A stretch of 64,000 nucleotides of DNA, taken from the NCBI GenBank assembly GCA_028689145.1, contig JAQTWT010000003.1, positions 124,001 to 188,000 on the forward strand, read 5' to 3'. The DNA comes from Gallionella sp. (GTDB taxonomy: Bacteria; Pseudomonadota; Gammaproteobacteria; Burkholderiales; Gallionellaceae). The notes under the pieces were generated by a model, which was not told where the DNA came from, ran no database searches, and was given only the letters and a program-made list of their open reading frames with translations. The number at the start of each line of letters is the position of its first letter. Position 1 is the first letter of the stretch. This document shows positions 47,082 through 55,297 of the stretch, one piece after another. The translations under genes and the position numbers were made by a program.

Positions 47082-47666
47082 TTACGCAGCCTGAACAACC
47101 CAGTCGCGATTTATCCTTATTTTATTGGCTTTGCCCAATAATTCCAGCAGTATGATTACCCGCTTTTCGCCGTCTCTTTCGACGAATATACCTTCCATTC
47201 CGGCGAGCGGACCTTCTTCCAGTCTGACTGGCTCGCCCGCGCAAAACAGCGGACGATCATCCCAGTGCAAACCGGAGTCGGGTGCTTCGCGCTGCACGAT
47301 GGCCTCTATTACTTCGTCGGGGATTACTGCGGGTTGGCCGCCGAAACGCACCAGACCGACTGCACCTCGCGTGGAACGCACCGGTGCGGTGCTGCGCAAG
47401 GCGGGATTGATCCGGATGAACAGGTAGCGCGGGAAAAGCGGTTCGATTACATCTACCCATTGACCCCGGCGATGGTGGGTATTTTGAATGCGCGGCAGAT
47501 AGACGCGGTAACCCTGGCGCAGCAGATTCTCTTCTGCTACAGCCTCTTGCCGCGGCTTGCAGCTAACAGCGAACCAGCGCTCCTCCGCATCCATAGAAAT
47601 GCTGTTTAAACAACGCTCACTCAGTGGGATGCGCGCTTGGGCTTGTGGTGTGAGGTTATTGCTCAT
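47082..47666 (-). CDS. RfaH/NusG-like transcription antitermination protein
   Basis: 194 residues. The NGN domain begins after a ~28-residue leader: RWFAVSCKPRQEAVAEENLLRQGYRVYLPRIQ, then PLFPRYLFIRINPAL; the C-terminal KOW domain (about 140-190) has GEPVRLEEGPLAGMEGIFVERDGEKRVIILLELLGKANKIRI. RfaH relatives bind polymerase paused at ops and suppress pausing and Rho termination in long surface-glycan operons. Its start overlaps the MarR-type gene by ATGA, so the pair is co-translated, and the ops site follows 53 bases after its stop. The N-terminal leader is longer than in E. coli RfaH and may be trimmed or use a later ATG (SMDAEERWF). Confidence 0.88.
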   Translation of the reverse strand: MSNNLTPQAQARIPLSERCLNSISMDAEERWFAVSCKPRQEAVAEENLLRQGYRVYLPRIQNTHHRRGQWVDVIEPLFPRYLFIRINPALRSTAPVRSTRGAVGLVRFGGQPAVIPDEVIEAIVQREAPDSGLHWDDRPLFCAGEPVRLEEGPLAGMEGIFVERDGEKRVIILLELLGKANKIRINRDWVVQAA

Positions 47667-48010
47667 GCTTCAGTCTGCATACCGCTTGCTGTCCGGCTTT
47701 GCTTAATTTCATCGCGAAGTTGCTCAATTTCACCCGCCAAGGCTTCGTGTTCAGCGACCTTGCGCTTGAGAAAATGCACTGTGGCACGCGCTTTCTCTTC
47801 GATGCCTTGCGGTGTAAGGAAATACGCATAGGCCACTTTATCGGTACTGCGGCGGAAGTTGTCCGCCTTGACCAGGCCTTTTTCGATCAGGGCGCGCAGG
47901 CAGTAATTGGTCTTGCCGAGGCTGATGCCAAGTTCCTGGGCCAGACGGCGCTGGCTGACATCAGGGTTTTCCTGCAGAACTTTGAGTAGCTTGTAATGAA
48001 GATCTTCCAT
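47663..48010 (-). CDS. MarR-family EPS-associated transcriptional regulator
   Basis: 115 residues with a winged-helix at about 5-80: LKVLQENPDVSQRRLAQELGISLGKTNYCLRALIEKGLVKADNFRRS, then a FLTPQGIEEKARATVHFLKRK coiled tail. This matches the EPS-associated MarR subgroup seen at the front of many exopolysaccharide loci in Beta- and Gammaproteobacteria. It overlaps the rfaH-like gene by 4 bases and is divergent from priA, with a 314-base gap between the two starts. It is probably local control of the operon, perhaps including itself. Confidence 0.87.
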   Translation of the reverse strand: MEDLHYKLLKVLQENPDVSQRRLAQELGISLGKTNYCLRALIEKGLVKADNFRRSTDKVAYAYFLTPQGIEEKARATVHFLKRKVAEHEALAGEIEQLRDEIKQSRTASGMQTEA

Positions 48011-48324
48011 TCGGGAGCCGGTATTTTATCGGTGCACGTGTTCACGGATTGAACAAGCGGATTTAACAATAGTGATGTTGCGATGTCAAGTGTGATGTAA
48101 CAGTCAAATTGACTCCGGATAAGAATTGGTGAAGGTGAGCGTGGAGAGTTGCATCTGCTTCAGTTAAAAAGCTTTATTGTCAATTGGTTATCTTGCAACT
48201 GTGCGGCGAAAGAACTATAAAGAAAAGTGCATCTTGAGCGATGGTCAACAAAAAAACAGCCTGTATCTCCTGTGTATTTTGCATTTCTGCGACAATCCAA
48301 GTATCTGTTCATTGTAAGTAAGCC
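48011..48324. other. Divergent intergenic region, MarR-type regulator / priA
   Basis: This 314-base stretch separates two divergent starts and must hold promoters for both the 38-kb operon and priA. It contains A+T-rich tracts but I found no convincing pair of -35/-10 boxes and no long palindrome. No small gene is visible on either strand. Confidence 0.5.
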
Positions 48325-50532
48325 ATGCCTATCGTCCGCGTCGCACTTGATATTCCGCTGCCCACCCTGTTTGATTACACGGTGGCTGAGGGTATGGCGG
48401 TAGGCGTGGGTCAGCGTGTGGTTGTGCCGTTCGGGCGACGGCAGATAGTAGGGGTAGTGATGGAGCGCATTGCGGCTACCGATGTGCCGGTGGAGCGCAT
48501 CAAGCAGGTGTTGCGGGTGCTGGAAGATACTGTGCCATTGTCGGCGGGTTTGCTCGACCTACTGCGCTTTTGCAGTGACTATTATCGTTATCCTGTCGGA
48601 CAGGTGGTGCTGTCGGCATTGCCGATCCGGTTGCGCTTCGACAAGCCGGTTATCGCCAAGCAGGAAAAAAACTTTCGCCTGACACCGGGCGGAGCAGTAC
48701 TTAATCTGGATGATTTTCCGAAACGTAAAGTGGTGCAGCGGCGCATTCTGGCAAAGCTGGCGGCGCAGCCGTGCAATCTGGCGCAACTTAAATCGTTGTC
48801 GGCGACGGTGGGTAAACAGTTAAAAGAACTGGAGGGGGAGGGGTGGGTCGAGAGTTACTCTTCTGCTCCCTCACTAGGCCTCCCCCTGCAAGGGGACGCT
48901 AGTATTACACAGCACACTTTCGATAGTGTGCACACGCTAACCGATGAACAGCAACAGGCGGTGGATGCTGTTGCGCAAACAGGCGACTACGCCTGTTTCC
49001 TGCTGCACGGTATCACCGGCAGCGGCAAGACCGAGGTATATGTGCATCTGATGCACCGCGTACTTCAGCGTGCCGGACAAATCCTGCTGCTGGTTCCCGA
49101 GATCAATCTCACGCCGCAACTCGAAGGCTATTTTCGCCGCCGTTTCCCGGATGTAAATCTGATCAGCCTGCATAGCGGTCTAAGCGAGGGTGAGCGGTTG
49201 CACAACTGGCAGCAGGCGCAGAACGGCGCGGCGCAGATCGTACTCGGCACGCGCTTGTCGGTGTTTGCCGAATTGCCCGGACTCGAACTGATCATCGTGG
49301 ATGAGGAGCATGACAGCTCGTTCAAACAGCAGGACGGCTTGCGCTATTCGGCGCGAGATGTTGCTATTTTTCGTGCCAGCCAGTGCGGTGTACCGATTGT
49401 GTTGGGCTCGGCCACCCCCTCGCTGGAAAGTTATCTCAACGCGCAAAGCGGGCGTTACCGGATGCTCAGATTGACCGGGCGTGCGCTGGCTACGGCACGC
49501 CTGCCGTCAATGCGCTGTATCAACATCAACCAGACGGTGATGCATCACGGCATCAGCGAAAATCTGTTGCGTGAGATCGGGCAACGCATCGCGCGCAAGG
49601 AGCAAAGTTTGCTGTTCATCAACCGGCGCGGTTACGCACCGGTGCTGATGTGCGGCGGTTGCGGCTGGCTATCCGGTTGCAAACATTGCGCGGGCAAGAT
49701 GGTGCTGCATCTGAGCGACCGGCGGTTGCGCTGTCACCACTGCGGTTATCAGGTGCGCGTGCCATCCGCCTGTCCGGATTGCGGCAATGCCGATTTGCAC
49801 CCGGTCGGCAGCGGTACGCAGCGCGTCGAAAGCGTGTTGCAGGAGCGTTTCCCGGATGCGCGCATTCTTCGGGTGGACAGGGATAGCACGCGCAACAAAC
49901 ACGCCTGGAAAACCATGCGCGAGCAGATCCACGCCAATGAAGTGGATATTCTGGTGGGCACGCAGATGCTCGCCAAGGGGCATGATTTTCCTGAATTAAC
50001 ACTGGTCGGGGTGCTCAATCCGGATAGCGCGCTGTACAGCAGCGATTTTCGCGCGGCAGAAAGGCTCTTTGCACAACTTGCGCAGGTTGCCGGAAGGGCG
50101 GGGCGCGCCGACAAGCCGGGGGAAGTGCTGATCCAGACCGCCTTCCCCGACCACCCGTTATTTCGGGCATTGCAAAAGCATGACTTCGAGGGTTGGGCTG
50201 CATCACAGCTTGTCGAGCGGCAAATGGCGGGATTCCCGCCGTTCATGTATCAGGCCATGTTGCGCGCCGAAGGCAGGCAGGAAACCGAAGTTTATGCGTT
50301 TCTCGATCAGGCGCACAGCTCGGCGGTGGGGCTGCAGCATGCCGTGGAAATTCTCGGCGTAGTGCCAGCCGCACTGCCGCGTCGTGCCAATCACATCCGT
50401 GCGCAACTTTTGATCCAAAGCGCGAAACGCAAGGATTTGCAGCAATTTCTGCGCGCCTGGCAGCCTTTGCTGGATGGTTTGCCAGCGCAAAAGCTGCGCT
50501 GGTCGGTGGATGTAGATCCGTTGGAGTTTTAA
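48325..50532 (+). CDS. priA: Primosomal helicase PriA
   Basis: 735 residues. PriA restarts stalled replication forks: it binds forks, unwinds and loads the DnaB primosome. N-terminal 3'-DNA-binding domain (MPIVRVALDIPLPTLFDYTV); Walker A GITGSGKT (229-236); DEEH helicase motif II (326-329); GSATPS motif III; eight zinc-binding cysteines at 443, 446, 452, 455, 470, 473, 483, 486; C-terminal helicase motifs LVGTQMLAKGHDFP and QVAGRAGR. A 20-residue stretch at ~171-190 (GEGWVESYSS ... LPLQGDAS) looks like an inserted G/C-rich palindromic repeat between the winged-helix and helicase domains. The start is ATG after GTAAG. Confidence 0.95.
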   Translation: MPIVRVALDIPLPTLFDYTVAEGMAVGVGQRVVVPFGRRQIVGVVMERIAATDVPVERIKQVLRVLEDTVPLSAGLLDLLRFCSDYYRYPVGQVVLSALPIRLRFDKPVIAKQEKNFRLTPGGAVLNLDDFPKRKVVQRRILAKLAAQPCNLAQLKSLSATVGKQLKELEGEGWVESYSSAPSLGLPLQGDASITQHTFDSVHTLTDEQQQAVDAVAQTGDYACFLLHGITGSGKTEVYVHLMHRVLQRAGQILLLVPEINLTPQLEGYFRRRFPDVNLISLHSGLSEGERLHNWQQAQNGAAQIVLGTRLSVFAELPGLELIIVDEEHDSSFKQQDGLRYSARDVAIFRASQCGVPIVLGSATPSLESYLNAQSGRYRMLRLTGRALATARLPSMRCININQTVMHHGISENLLREIGQRIARKEQSLLFINRRGYAPVLMCGGCGWLSGCKHCAGKMVLHLSDRRLRCHHCGYQVRVPSACPDCGNADLHPVGSGTQRVESVLQERFPDARILRVDRDSTRNKHAWKTMREQIHANEVDILVGTQMLAKGHDFPELTLVGVLNPDSALYSSDFRAAERLFAQLAQVAGRAGRADKPGEVLIQTAFPDHPLFRALQKHDFEGWAASQLVERQMAGFPPFMYQAMLRAEGRQETEVYAFLDQAHSSAVGLQHAVEILGVVPAALPRRANHIRAQLLIQSAKRKDLQQFLRAWQPLLDGLPAQKLRWSVDVDPLEF
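48831..48896. repeat. Possible palindromic insertion in priA linker
   Basis: GGAGGGGGAGGGG (48831-48843) and CCTCCCCCTGCAAGGGGA (48879-48896) face each other; CCCCT-GCA-AGGGG forms its own small hairpin. It encodes a Ser/Gly/Leu-rich stretch (about residues 171-190 of PriA) between the winged-helix and helicase domains, where family members vary. It resembles the element in cysH in style but not in sequence. Confidence 0.4.
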
Positions 50533-50680
50533 GAAGGTTGGAGCGCAATACATCGCAGCGCTTGCAAGAAAATGTGGAGTGTTTTACTCGTTTATTCAAG
50601 TTTGTGCACAAGAAATTCAAGGCGTGTTCATGCTATTCGGCTTGTTTGGGCGGCTCGCAATTCATGTCAAATACTATTTC

Positions 50681-50710
50681 TTGACACCCTTCAGGGTTCG
50701 CAAATAGAAT
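50681..50710 (+). promoter_or_regulatory. Sigma70-like promoter for the cytochrome/petABC block
   Basis: TTGACA (50681-50686) and TAGAAT (50705-50710) are 18 bases apart, close to the sigma70 consensus. Transcription would begin near 50717, giving a leader of about 115 bases before the cytochrome ATG at 50830. A second TTGACA at 50764-50769 has no good -10. Prediction from sequence only. Confidence 0.6.
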
Positions 50711-50829
50711 CCGACGGCATTTTTTATAAAAAAATATATAGTACTGCCCCGTTAGATTGCATTTGACAGGCGGCACGCTCAAAATGAAAAAATGTTTTTC
50801 TGCAGCGGAATCACTTTAAGGGAGTGTGT

Positions 50830-51228
50830 ATGAAAAATAAAATGCTATTGGCTTTTACGGTGCTTGCGGTGCTTTCATTCGAAGCGCAGGGGGAGGAAGC
50901 ATCCAAGCGCGCAGCAAAAGCGGAAGTCAGCTTCAAGAACGATGTTCGTCCGCTCCTCTATGACCATTGCCTGAATTGCCATTCACCCGGAGGCAAAGGT
51001 TATAACAAAAGCGGGCTGGATATGACCACTTACGAAAGCCTGATGAAGGGCACCAAGTTCGGCCCTGTCGTTAAACCCGGCGATCCTGAAACCAGCACCT
51101 TTGTAATGCTGCTCGAGGGGCGTGCCAATCCCGCGTTAAGAATGCCTGCCGGAATCAATGGAAGTCTGTATAGACAGCACATCACAACCCTGAGAACCTG
51201 GGTGCATCAGGGTGCAAAAAATAACTGA
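50830..51228 (+). CDS. Periplasmic monoheme c-type cytochrome
   Basis: 132 residues from the ATG with GGGAG five bases upstream (a GTG six bases earlier is not needed). Sec signal peptide MKNKMLLAFTVLAVLSFEAQG (1-21). One heme site CLNCH at 47-51, and Met candidates in LRMPAG. The block NDVRPLLYDHCLNCHSPGG and LDMTTYESLMKG resembles the planctomycete-type cytochrome c domain, also present in the protein at 58798-59562. It precedes the Rieske/cytochrome b/c1 genes by 193 bases and may accept electrons from that complex; this is inferred from position. Confidence 0.87.
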   Translation: MKNKMLLAFTVLAVLSFEAQGEEASKRAAKAEVSFKNDVRPLLYDHCLNCHSPGGKGYNKSGLDMTTYESLMKGTKFGPVVKPGDPETSTFVMLLEGRANPALRMPAGINGSLYRQHITTLRTWVHQGAKNN

Positions 51229-51421
51229 TCGCACATGCCAGCACTTGCGGTGGACGGTTACGATATGGCATCAAAAGAGGGTTGAAGGTTTGTGGGGGCA
51301 AATCTTTGCTTGCTTGAATCAACTTCGGCAAGCTGGGCTTATTTCATCCTCCGGGATCAAAAATTGCGGTAATCGTAGTTTTTGTCACGATTAATAATTA
51401 ATAGTTAAGGGATTGAGAGTT

Positions 51422-52015
51422 ATGGCTGAGAATGTAGATCATAGCAAGCGGAACCTATTGGTTGCTGCAAGCGTTGCGGCAGGCGGGGTGGCGGCAGCGG
51501 GCGCGGGCGCGCCATTCGTGATGAGTCTGATGCCAAGTGAGCGCGCCAAAGCCGCCGGGGCACCAGTCGAAGTGGACATAGCGGCGATTGAGCCTGGCAC
51601 GATGCTGGTTGTCGAGTGGCAAGGTAAACCGGTGTGGATCGTGCGCCGCACGCAGGCCATGCTCGATTTGCTGGGTAAGCATAATGACGATTTGGCCGAT
51701 GCGGAGTCGTCCGTCCCGCAGCAGCCCGAATACTGCAACAACCCCTATCGTTCTATTAAACCCGAGTTTCTGGTGGTGCTTGGTGTCTGCACGCATCTGG
51801 GTTGTTCGCCGACCTTCCGCCCGGAAGTCGCTCCTCCCGATTTGGGCGACAAGTGGCCCGGCGGATGGTTCTGCCCGTGCCATGGTTCGCGTTTTGACTT
51901 GGCTGCGCGCGTATACAAGGGGGTGCCTGCTCCGACCAACTTGATCGTGCCGCCGCACAAATATCTCAGTGATAGCCGGCTGTTGATCGGCGATGACAGC
52001 AAGGGGAAAGCATAA
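51422..52015 (+). CDS. petA: Rieske iron-sulfur subunit of cytochrome bc1
   Basis: 197 residues from the ATG at 51422 (a TTG nine bases earlier is rejected). Twin-arginine-like KRN leader at 9-11 and a membrane helix at ~12-37 anchor the protein; the [2Fe-2S] ligands are in CTHLGC (123-128) and CPCHGS (151-156). Takes electrons from ubiquinol and hands them to cytochrome c1. Its stop overlaps the cytochrome b start (TAATG), so the two genes are coupled. Confidence 0.96.
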   Translation: MAENVDHSKRNLLVAASVAAGGVAAAGAGAPFVMSLMPSERAKAAGAPVEVDIAAIEPGTMLVVEWQGKPVWIVRRTQAMLDLLGKHNDDLADAESSVPQQPEYCNNPYRSIKPEFLVVLGVCTHLGCSPTFRPEVAPPDLGDKWPGGWFCPCHGSRFDLAARVYKGVPAPTNLIVPPHKYLSDSRLLIGDDSKGKA

Positions 52016-53250
52016 TGGAACTGCTGAAAAAACTGGTCGGCTGGATCGATGAGCGTCTGCCGATAATCGATGCGATGAAGGCGCACGTTACCGAGTATTA
52101 CGCGCCGAAAAACTTTAACTTCTGGTATTTCTTCGGTTCGCTGGCGCTGCTGGTATTCGTTATCCAGATCGTCAGCGGTATTTTTCTGACCATGAGCTAC
52201 AAACCGGATGCGCAGCTTGCCTTTGGTGCTGTAGAGTACATCATGCGCGACGTGCAGGGGGGCTGGTTGTTGCGCTATATCCATTCCACTGGCGCGTCCA
52301 TGTTCTTCGTGGTGCTTTATCTGCACATGTTCCGCGGCATCATGTACGGTTCCTACAAGCAACCGCGCGAATTGCTGTGGATTATCGGCATGATTCTGTA
52401 TCTCGCTTTGATGGCTGAAGCGTTTATGGGTTATCTGTTGCCATGGGGGCAGATGTCGTTCTGGGGCGCGCAGGTGATTACTAACCTGTTTTCCACCGTT
52501 CCATTTGTCGGCACTGATTTGGCTATTCTGATTCGCGGTGATTTCGTGATTTCCGAGGCTACGCTGAACCGCTTCTTCGCGCTGCATGTCGCCGCGATAC
52601 CGCTGATCGTGGTGGGAATCGTCGTGGTGCATATTCTGGCTTTGCATAAAGTAGGCTCCAATAACCCGGATGGTATCGAGATCAAGAAACACAAAGATGC
52701 CAACGGACACCCGCTGGATGGCATTCCGTTCCATCCTTATTACACGGTAAAAGATTCGCTGGGCGCGGTGGCATTCCTGTTTATTTTCTGTGCGATCATT
52801 TTCTTCGCGCCGGATATGGGCGGCTACTTTCTGGAATACAACAATTTTGTGCCGGCCAACCCGTTTAAAACTCCCGAGCATATCGCGCCGGTGTGGTACT
52901 TCACACCGTATTACGCCATCCTGCGTGCTGTGCCGCCGATGTTCGGTTCGCAGTTCCCCGGTGTGGTGGCGATGGGGGTCGGAACGGTAATTTTCTTCTT
53001 CCTGCCTTGGCTGGATCGCGGCAAGGTCAAGTCTATCCGTTATCGCGGCACGATCTACAAAGCTTTCTTGGCATCGTTTGTGATCAGCTTTGTCGGGCTT
53101 GGCATACTGGGCACGTTGCCGGCGACAGAGCTCTACACTTTGATTTCTCGCGTGCTGTCGGTGGTGTACTTCGCGTTCTTCCTGCTGATGCCTTGGTATA
53201 CCAAGATCGACAAGACCAAGCCAGAGCCGGATCGCGTGACATCCAAGTAG
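52015..53250 (+). CDS. petB: Cytochrome b of the bc1 complex
   Basis: 411 residues with eight membrane helices, the usual proteobacterial length. Heme-ligand histidines lie in RYIHSTGASMFFVVLYLHMFRG and RFFALHVAAIPLIVVGIVVVHILALH. The Qo-site motif reads PVWY (in IAPVWYFTPYYAIL), the form I associate with many Beta- and Gammaproteobacteria rather than PEWY. Forms the quinol-oxidising and quinone-reducing core with the Rieske protein and cytochrome c1. Confidence 0.97.
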   Translation: MELLKKLVGWIDERLPIIDAMKAHVTEYYAPKNFNFWYFFGSLALLVFVIQIVSGIFLTMSYKPDAQLAFGAVEYIMRDVQGGWLLRYIHSTGASMFFVVLYLHMFRGIMYGSYKQPRELLWIIGMILYLALMAEAFMGYLLPWGQMSFWGAQVITNLFSTVPFVGTDLAILIRGDFVISEATLNRFFALHVAAIPLIVVGIVVVHILALHKVGSNNPDGIEIKKHKDANGHPLDGIPFHPYYTVKDSLGAVAFLFIFCAIIFFAPDMGGYFLEYNNFVPANPFKTPEHIAPVWYFTPYYAILRAVPPMFGSQFPGVVAMGVGTVIFFFLPWLDRGKVKSIRYRGTIYKAFLASFVISFVGLGILGTLPATELYTLISRVLSVVYFAFFLLMPWYTKIDKTKPEPDRVTSK

Positions 53251-53273
53251 AATAATTTAGAGAGGTCATTGAC

Positions 53274-54002
53274 ATGATGAATGCAATTAAAAAACTAGGG
53301 ATGCTGGCGCTGTTGATGTCTATGCCAATGCTGGCAGCGGCCAGCGAAGCGGGTGTGCATTTGGACAAAGCGCCGGTGAATCTGGGCGATAATGCATCGC
53401 TGCAACGCGGCGCGAAATTTTTCGCCGCCAACTGCTTAACCTGTCATGCTGCTTCCTATATGCGCTATAACCGCTTGGCGGATATCGGCATGAGCGAGGA
53501 AGACATCAAGCAATTATTGCCGGAAGGCAGCAAGCTCGGTTCAACCATGCAGGCTTCTATGGATCCCGGCTCGGCGAAACTGGCGTTTGGTGTTTCGCCG
53601 CCCGATTTGAGCGTGATTGCACGTGCGCGCGGACAGGATTGGCTGTACACCTACATGCGCAGTTTCTATGCGGACAGCAAACGTCCAAGCGGGGCGAACA
53701 ATCTTTTATTCCCGGGTGTCGGGATGCCGAATATATTTGCTCCTTTTCAGGGTGAGCGGGAATTGCATGTGGAGAATCACGAAGGCCATGAAACCGGTAA
53801 ACTGGTGGAAACCACCCCGGGCAGCATGAAGCCTGCGGAATTTGATGCCACGATAGTTGATGTGACGAACTACCTAGTATATATGGGTGATCCGTCCAGC
53901 CTGGTGCGCCACAAAATCGGGTATATCGTGCTGGGCTTTCTGTTGTTCCTTTTCATATTGGTCTTCGCACTGAAGAAGGAAATCTGGAAGGATATCCACT
54001 AG
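53274..54002 (+). CDS. petC: Cytochrome c1
   Basis: 242 residues. Sec signal peptide (LALLMSMPMLAAASEA), heme motif CLTCH at 54-58, the methionine-containing LGSTMQASMDP segment, the PPDLSVIARARGQDWLYTYMRSFY block, and a C-terminal membrane anchor (KIGYIVLGFLLFLFILVFALKK). Accepts electrons from the Rieske centre. An ATG one codon later is an alternative start. Last gene of the petABC set; the 3' gap holds repeats and hairpins, and the next gene is convergent. Confidence 0.96.
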   Translation: MMNAIKKLGMLALLMSMPMLAAASEAGVHLDKAPVNLGDNASLQRGAKFFAANCLTCHAASYMRYNRLADIGMSEEDIKQLLPEGSKLGSTMQASMDPGSAKLAFGVSPPDLSVIARARGQDWLYTYMRSFYADSKRPSGANNLLFPGVGMPNIFAPFQGERELHVENHEGHETGKLVETTPGSMKPAEFDATIVDVTNYLVYMGDPSSLVRHKIGYIVLGFLLFLFILVFALKKEIWKDIH

Positions 54003-54100
54003 CAGTAAGTTGCAAAGCCGCTGAAAACATTGCATCTCCACCCGATCTGCGATGCAGCTATGGCCGTTGGCATAAGTTCCAAACAGCGTGCAACACTACA

Positions 54101-54250
54101 CTAGCAGCTGCCGGACTTAAAGGAGCAAATCCGCCTGGCCGGTGCATATTTCACCGTTTTGCAGGTCAATAGAACGACTATTGACCTGCAAAACCTGCCC
54201 TCGCCCAGCCGAATTTTCGCTTCGATTCTTCAAGTCCGACAGGCTGCTAG
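54101..54250. repeat. MITE-like element with imperfect terminal inverted repeats
   Basis: CTAGCAGCTGCCGGACTT at 54101-54118 is nearly the reverse complement of AAGTCCGACAGGCTGCTAG at 54232-54250. Between them lies a perfect 16-base inverted repeat with a 5-base loop (54157-54172 and 54178-54193, TTTTGCAGGTCAATAG). The structure of about 150 bases without a gene fits a small non-autonomous transposable element. I recognise the end motif as one found widely in betaproteobacterial repeats, but this is from memory. Confidence 0.55.
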
Positions 54251-54321
54251 GGATACGCTGAACAAATATGGCCTTGTCGTTCCCGCGAAAGCGTGAACAC
54301 CGTCAAATCAACAGACTGGAT

Positions 54322-54363
54322 TCCCGCTTCGCGGGATAACCAGCCACTTGCCAGCTTGCTGGC
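54322..54363. terminator. Two short hairpins between convergent petC and tetraheme gene
   Basis: TCCCGC-TTC-GCGGGA (54322-54336) and GCCAGC-TT-GCTGGC (54350-54363) are perfect small hairpins about 50 to 90 bases beyond the stop of the tetraheme cytochrome gene and roughly 320 bases after petC. The first resembles a common CCCGCTTCGCGGG repeat. They could end transcription from both sides; there is no marked T-run. Confidence 0.4.
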
Positions 54364-54413
54364 TTAGCGGATTGACTAGTAGTTCCATCAATGACAACTT
54401 AATCAGAATTTCC

Positions 54414-55250
54414 CTAGTGTTCTCCGTGAGGCATGCGCTCATGATCGGCATTCTTCATGCCACGCGGCAAGGCGGGCGGTGCTTCCTGCTTGATCGGATT
54501 GAACCGGTTCACCTGGACCGTGTGCGGGTTGTGGCACTCTGTGCAGACCCACCATCTTTTTTTGCCGTTGGCAGCCCAGTCGCCCGTTCGCTTTCCGTGT
54601 ATGCCGGCGCGCCAGTCGATATACAGCTCGCCGTGACAGGTTCCGCAGAGCCGTTGAGGCTGGTTGAAGCCGATCTGCACACCCTGACGATTCTCCAGCT
54701 TGTTGCGATCGGTGGCGCTATGGCAATCCAGACACCACAGGGAACCCCGCCCATGCATCAGCTGCATGGAATTTTCGACGATGTCCTGATGCATCGCTAG
54801 TTCTCTGGGCTTTTTGTTCTTGGGAGCCGGCACCGTTTTGCCATCATGGCAAGTCTTGCATCCGTCCGGCCCCATATTGAAGTACATCAGACGCGGCTCT
54901 CTGGGCTTGACCACCGCATTGGCGTAGTTGCCTCGTGTGGCATCAGTGATTTCCGGCATCTCTCCCATGGGGACGGTGCCTTCATAGGGGTCACCATACC
55001 AGAGCACAGCCCCCGTCTTCTGCGAACATTTGATATTGGGGTAGCCATACTGCGGTACCGCACCCTCGACCCGAGTGACGGTCGTGTAGCCTTCCCTGCT
55101 CTCGTAGCAATCGGTGACCAGCGGCTCATTCTGTGTCTTCGCCGACATCTGTTCTGCTGACTCGGCCGATTTGTAGAGCCCAAGGCTGATTGCAAGTAAG
55201 CCGCACAGGGCAAGTACTGCAAATTTCGTTGGTGTGATCAGGGAATGCAT
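54414..55250 (-). CDS. Tetraheme c-type cytochrome
   Basis: 278 residues. A single N-terminal signal or anchor helix (FAVLALCGLLAISLGL, 10-25) leads to a periplasmic domain with four heme motifs: CKTCH 131-135, CLDCH 173-177, CGTCH 202-206, CTECH 236-240. A histidine-rich C-terminus ends in HERMPHGEH. It is the last gene of the set with an NrfD-like membrane protein and a ferredoxin, resembling the heme subunit in DsrJ/QrcA/NrfB-type complexes. It probably passes electrons between the quinone-linked membrane part and periplasmic carriers. Direction of flow is not deducible. Confidence 0.87.
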   Translation of the reverse strand: MHSLITPTKFAVLALCGLLAISLGLYKSAESAEQMSAKTQNEPLVTDCYESREGYTTVTRVEGAVPQYGYPNIKCSQKTGAVLWYGDPYEGTVPMGEMPEITDATRGNYANAVVKPREPRLMYFNMGPDGCKTCHDGKTVPAPKNKKPRELAMHQDIVENSMQLMHGRGSLWCLDCHSATDRNKLENRQGVQIGFNQPQRLCGTCHGELYIDWRAGIHGKRTGDWAANGKKRWWVCTECHNPHTVQVNRFNPIKQEAPPALPRGMKNADHERMPHGEH

Positions 55251-55297
55251 TTCAAATATCTCCTCATACTCCGTTGGTTCGCAGGGATTAGCACTGC

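Larger units (their letters stand above)
54003..54413. other. 411-base convergent gap rich in inverted repeats
   Basis: Beyond the MITE-like element and the two hairpins listed separately, the gap contains another CCCGCGAAAGCG stretch (around 54280) related to the downstream CCCGCTTCGCGGG. No gene longer than 30 codons with a credible start and ribosome site was seen on either strand. Confidence 0.5.

Noticed and set aside
51745..52881. 378-codon minus-strand frame opposite the Rieske and cytochrome b genes
   Set aside because: Its composition mirrors petAB codons and it lacks any domain; an antisense shadow.
52869..52900. PVWY instead of PEWY at the Qo site of cytochrome b
   Set aside because: I take it as a normal variant for Beta- and Gammaproteobacteria, not a mutation.
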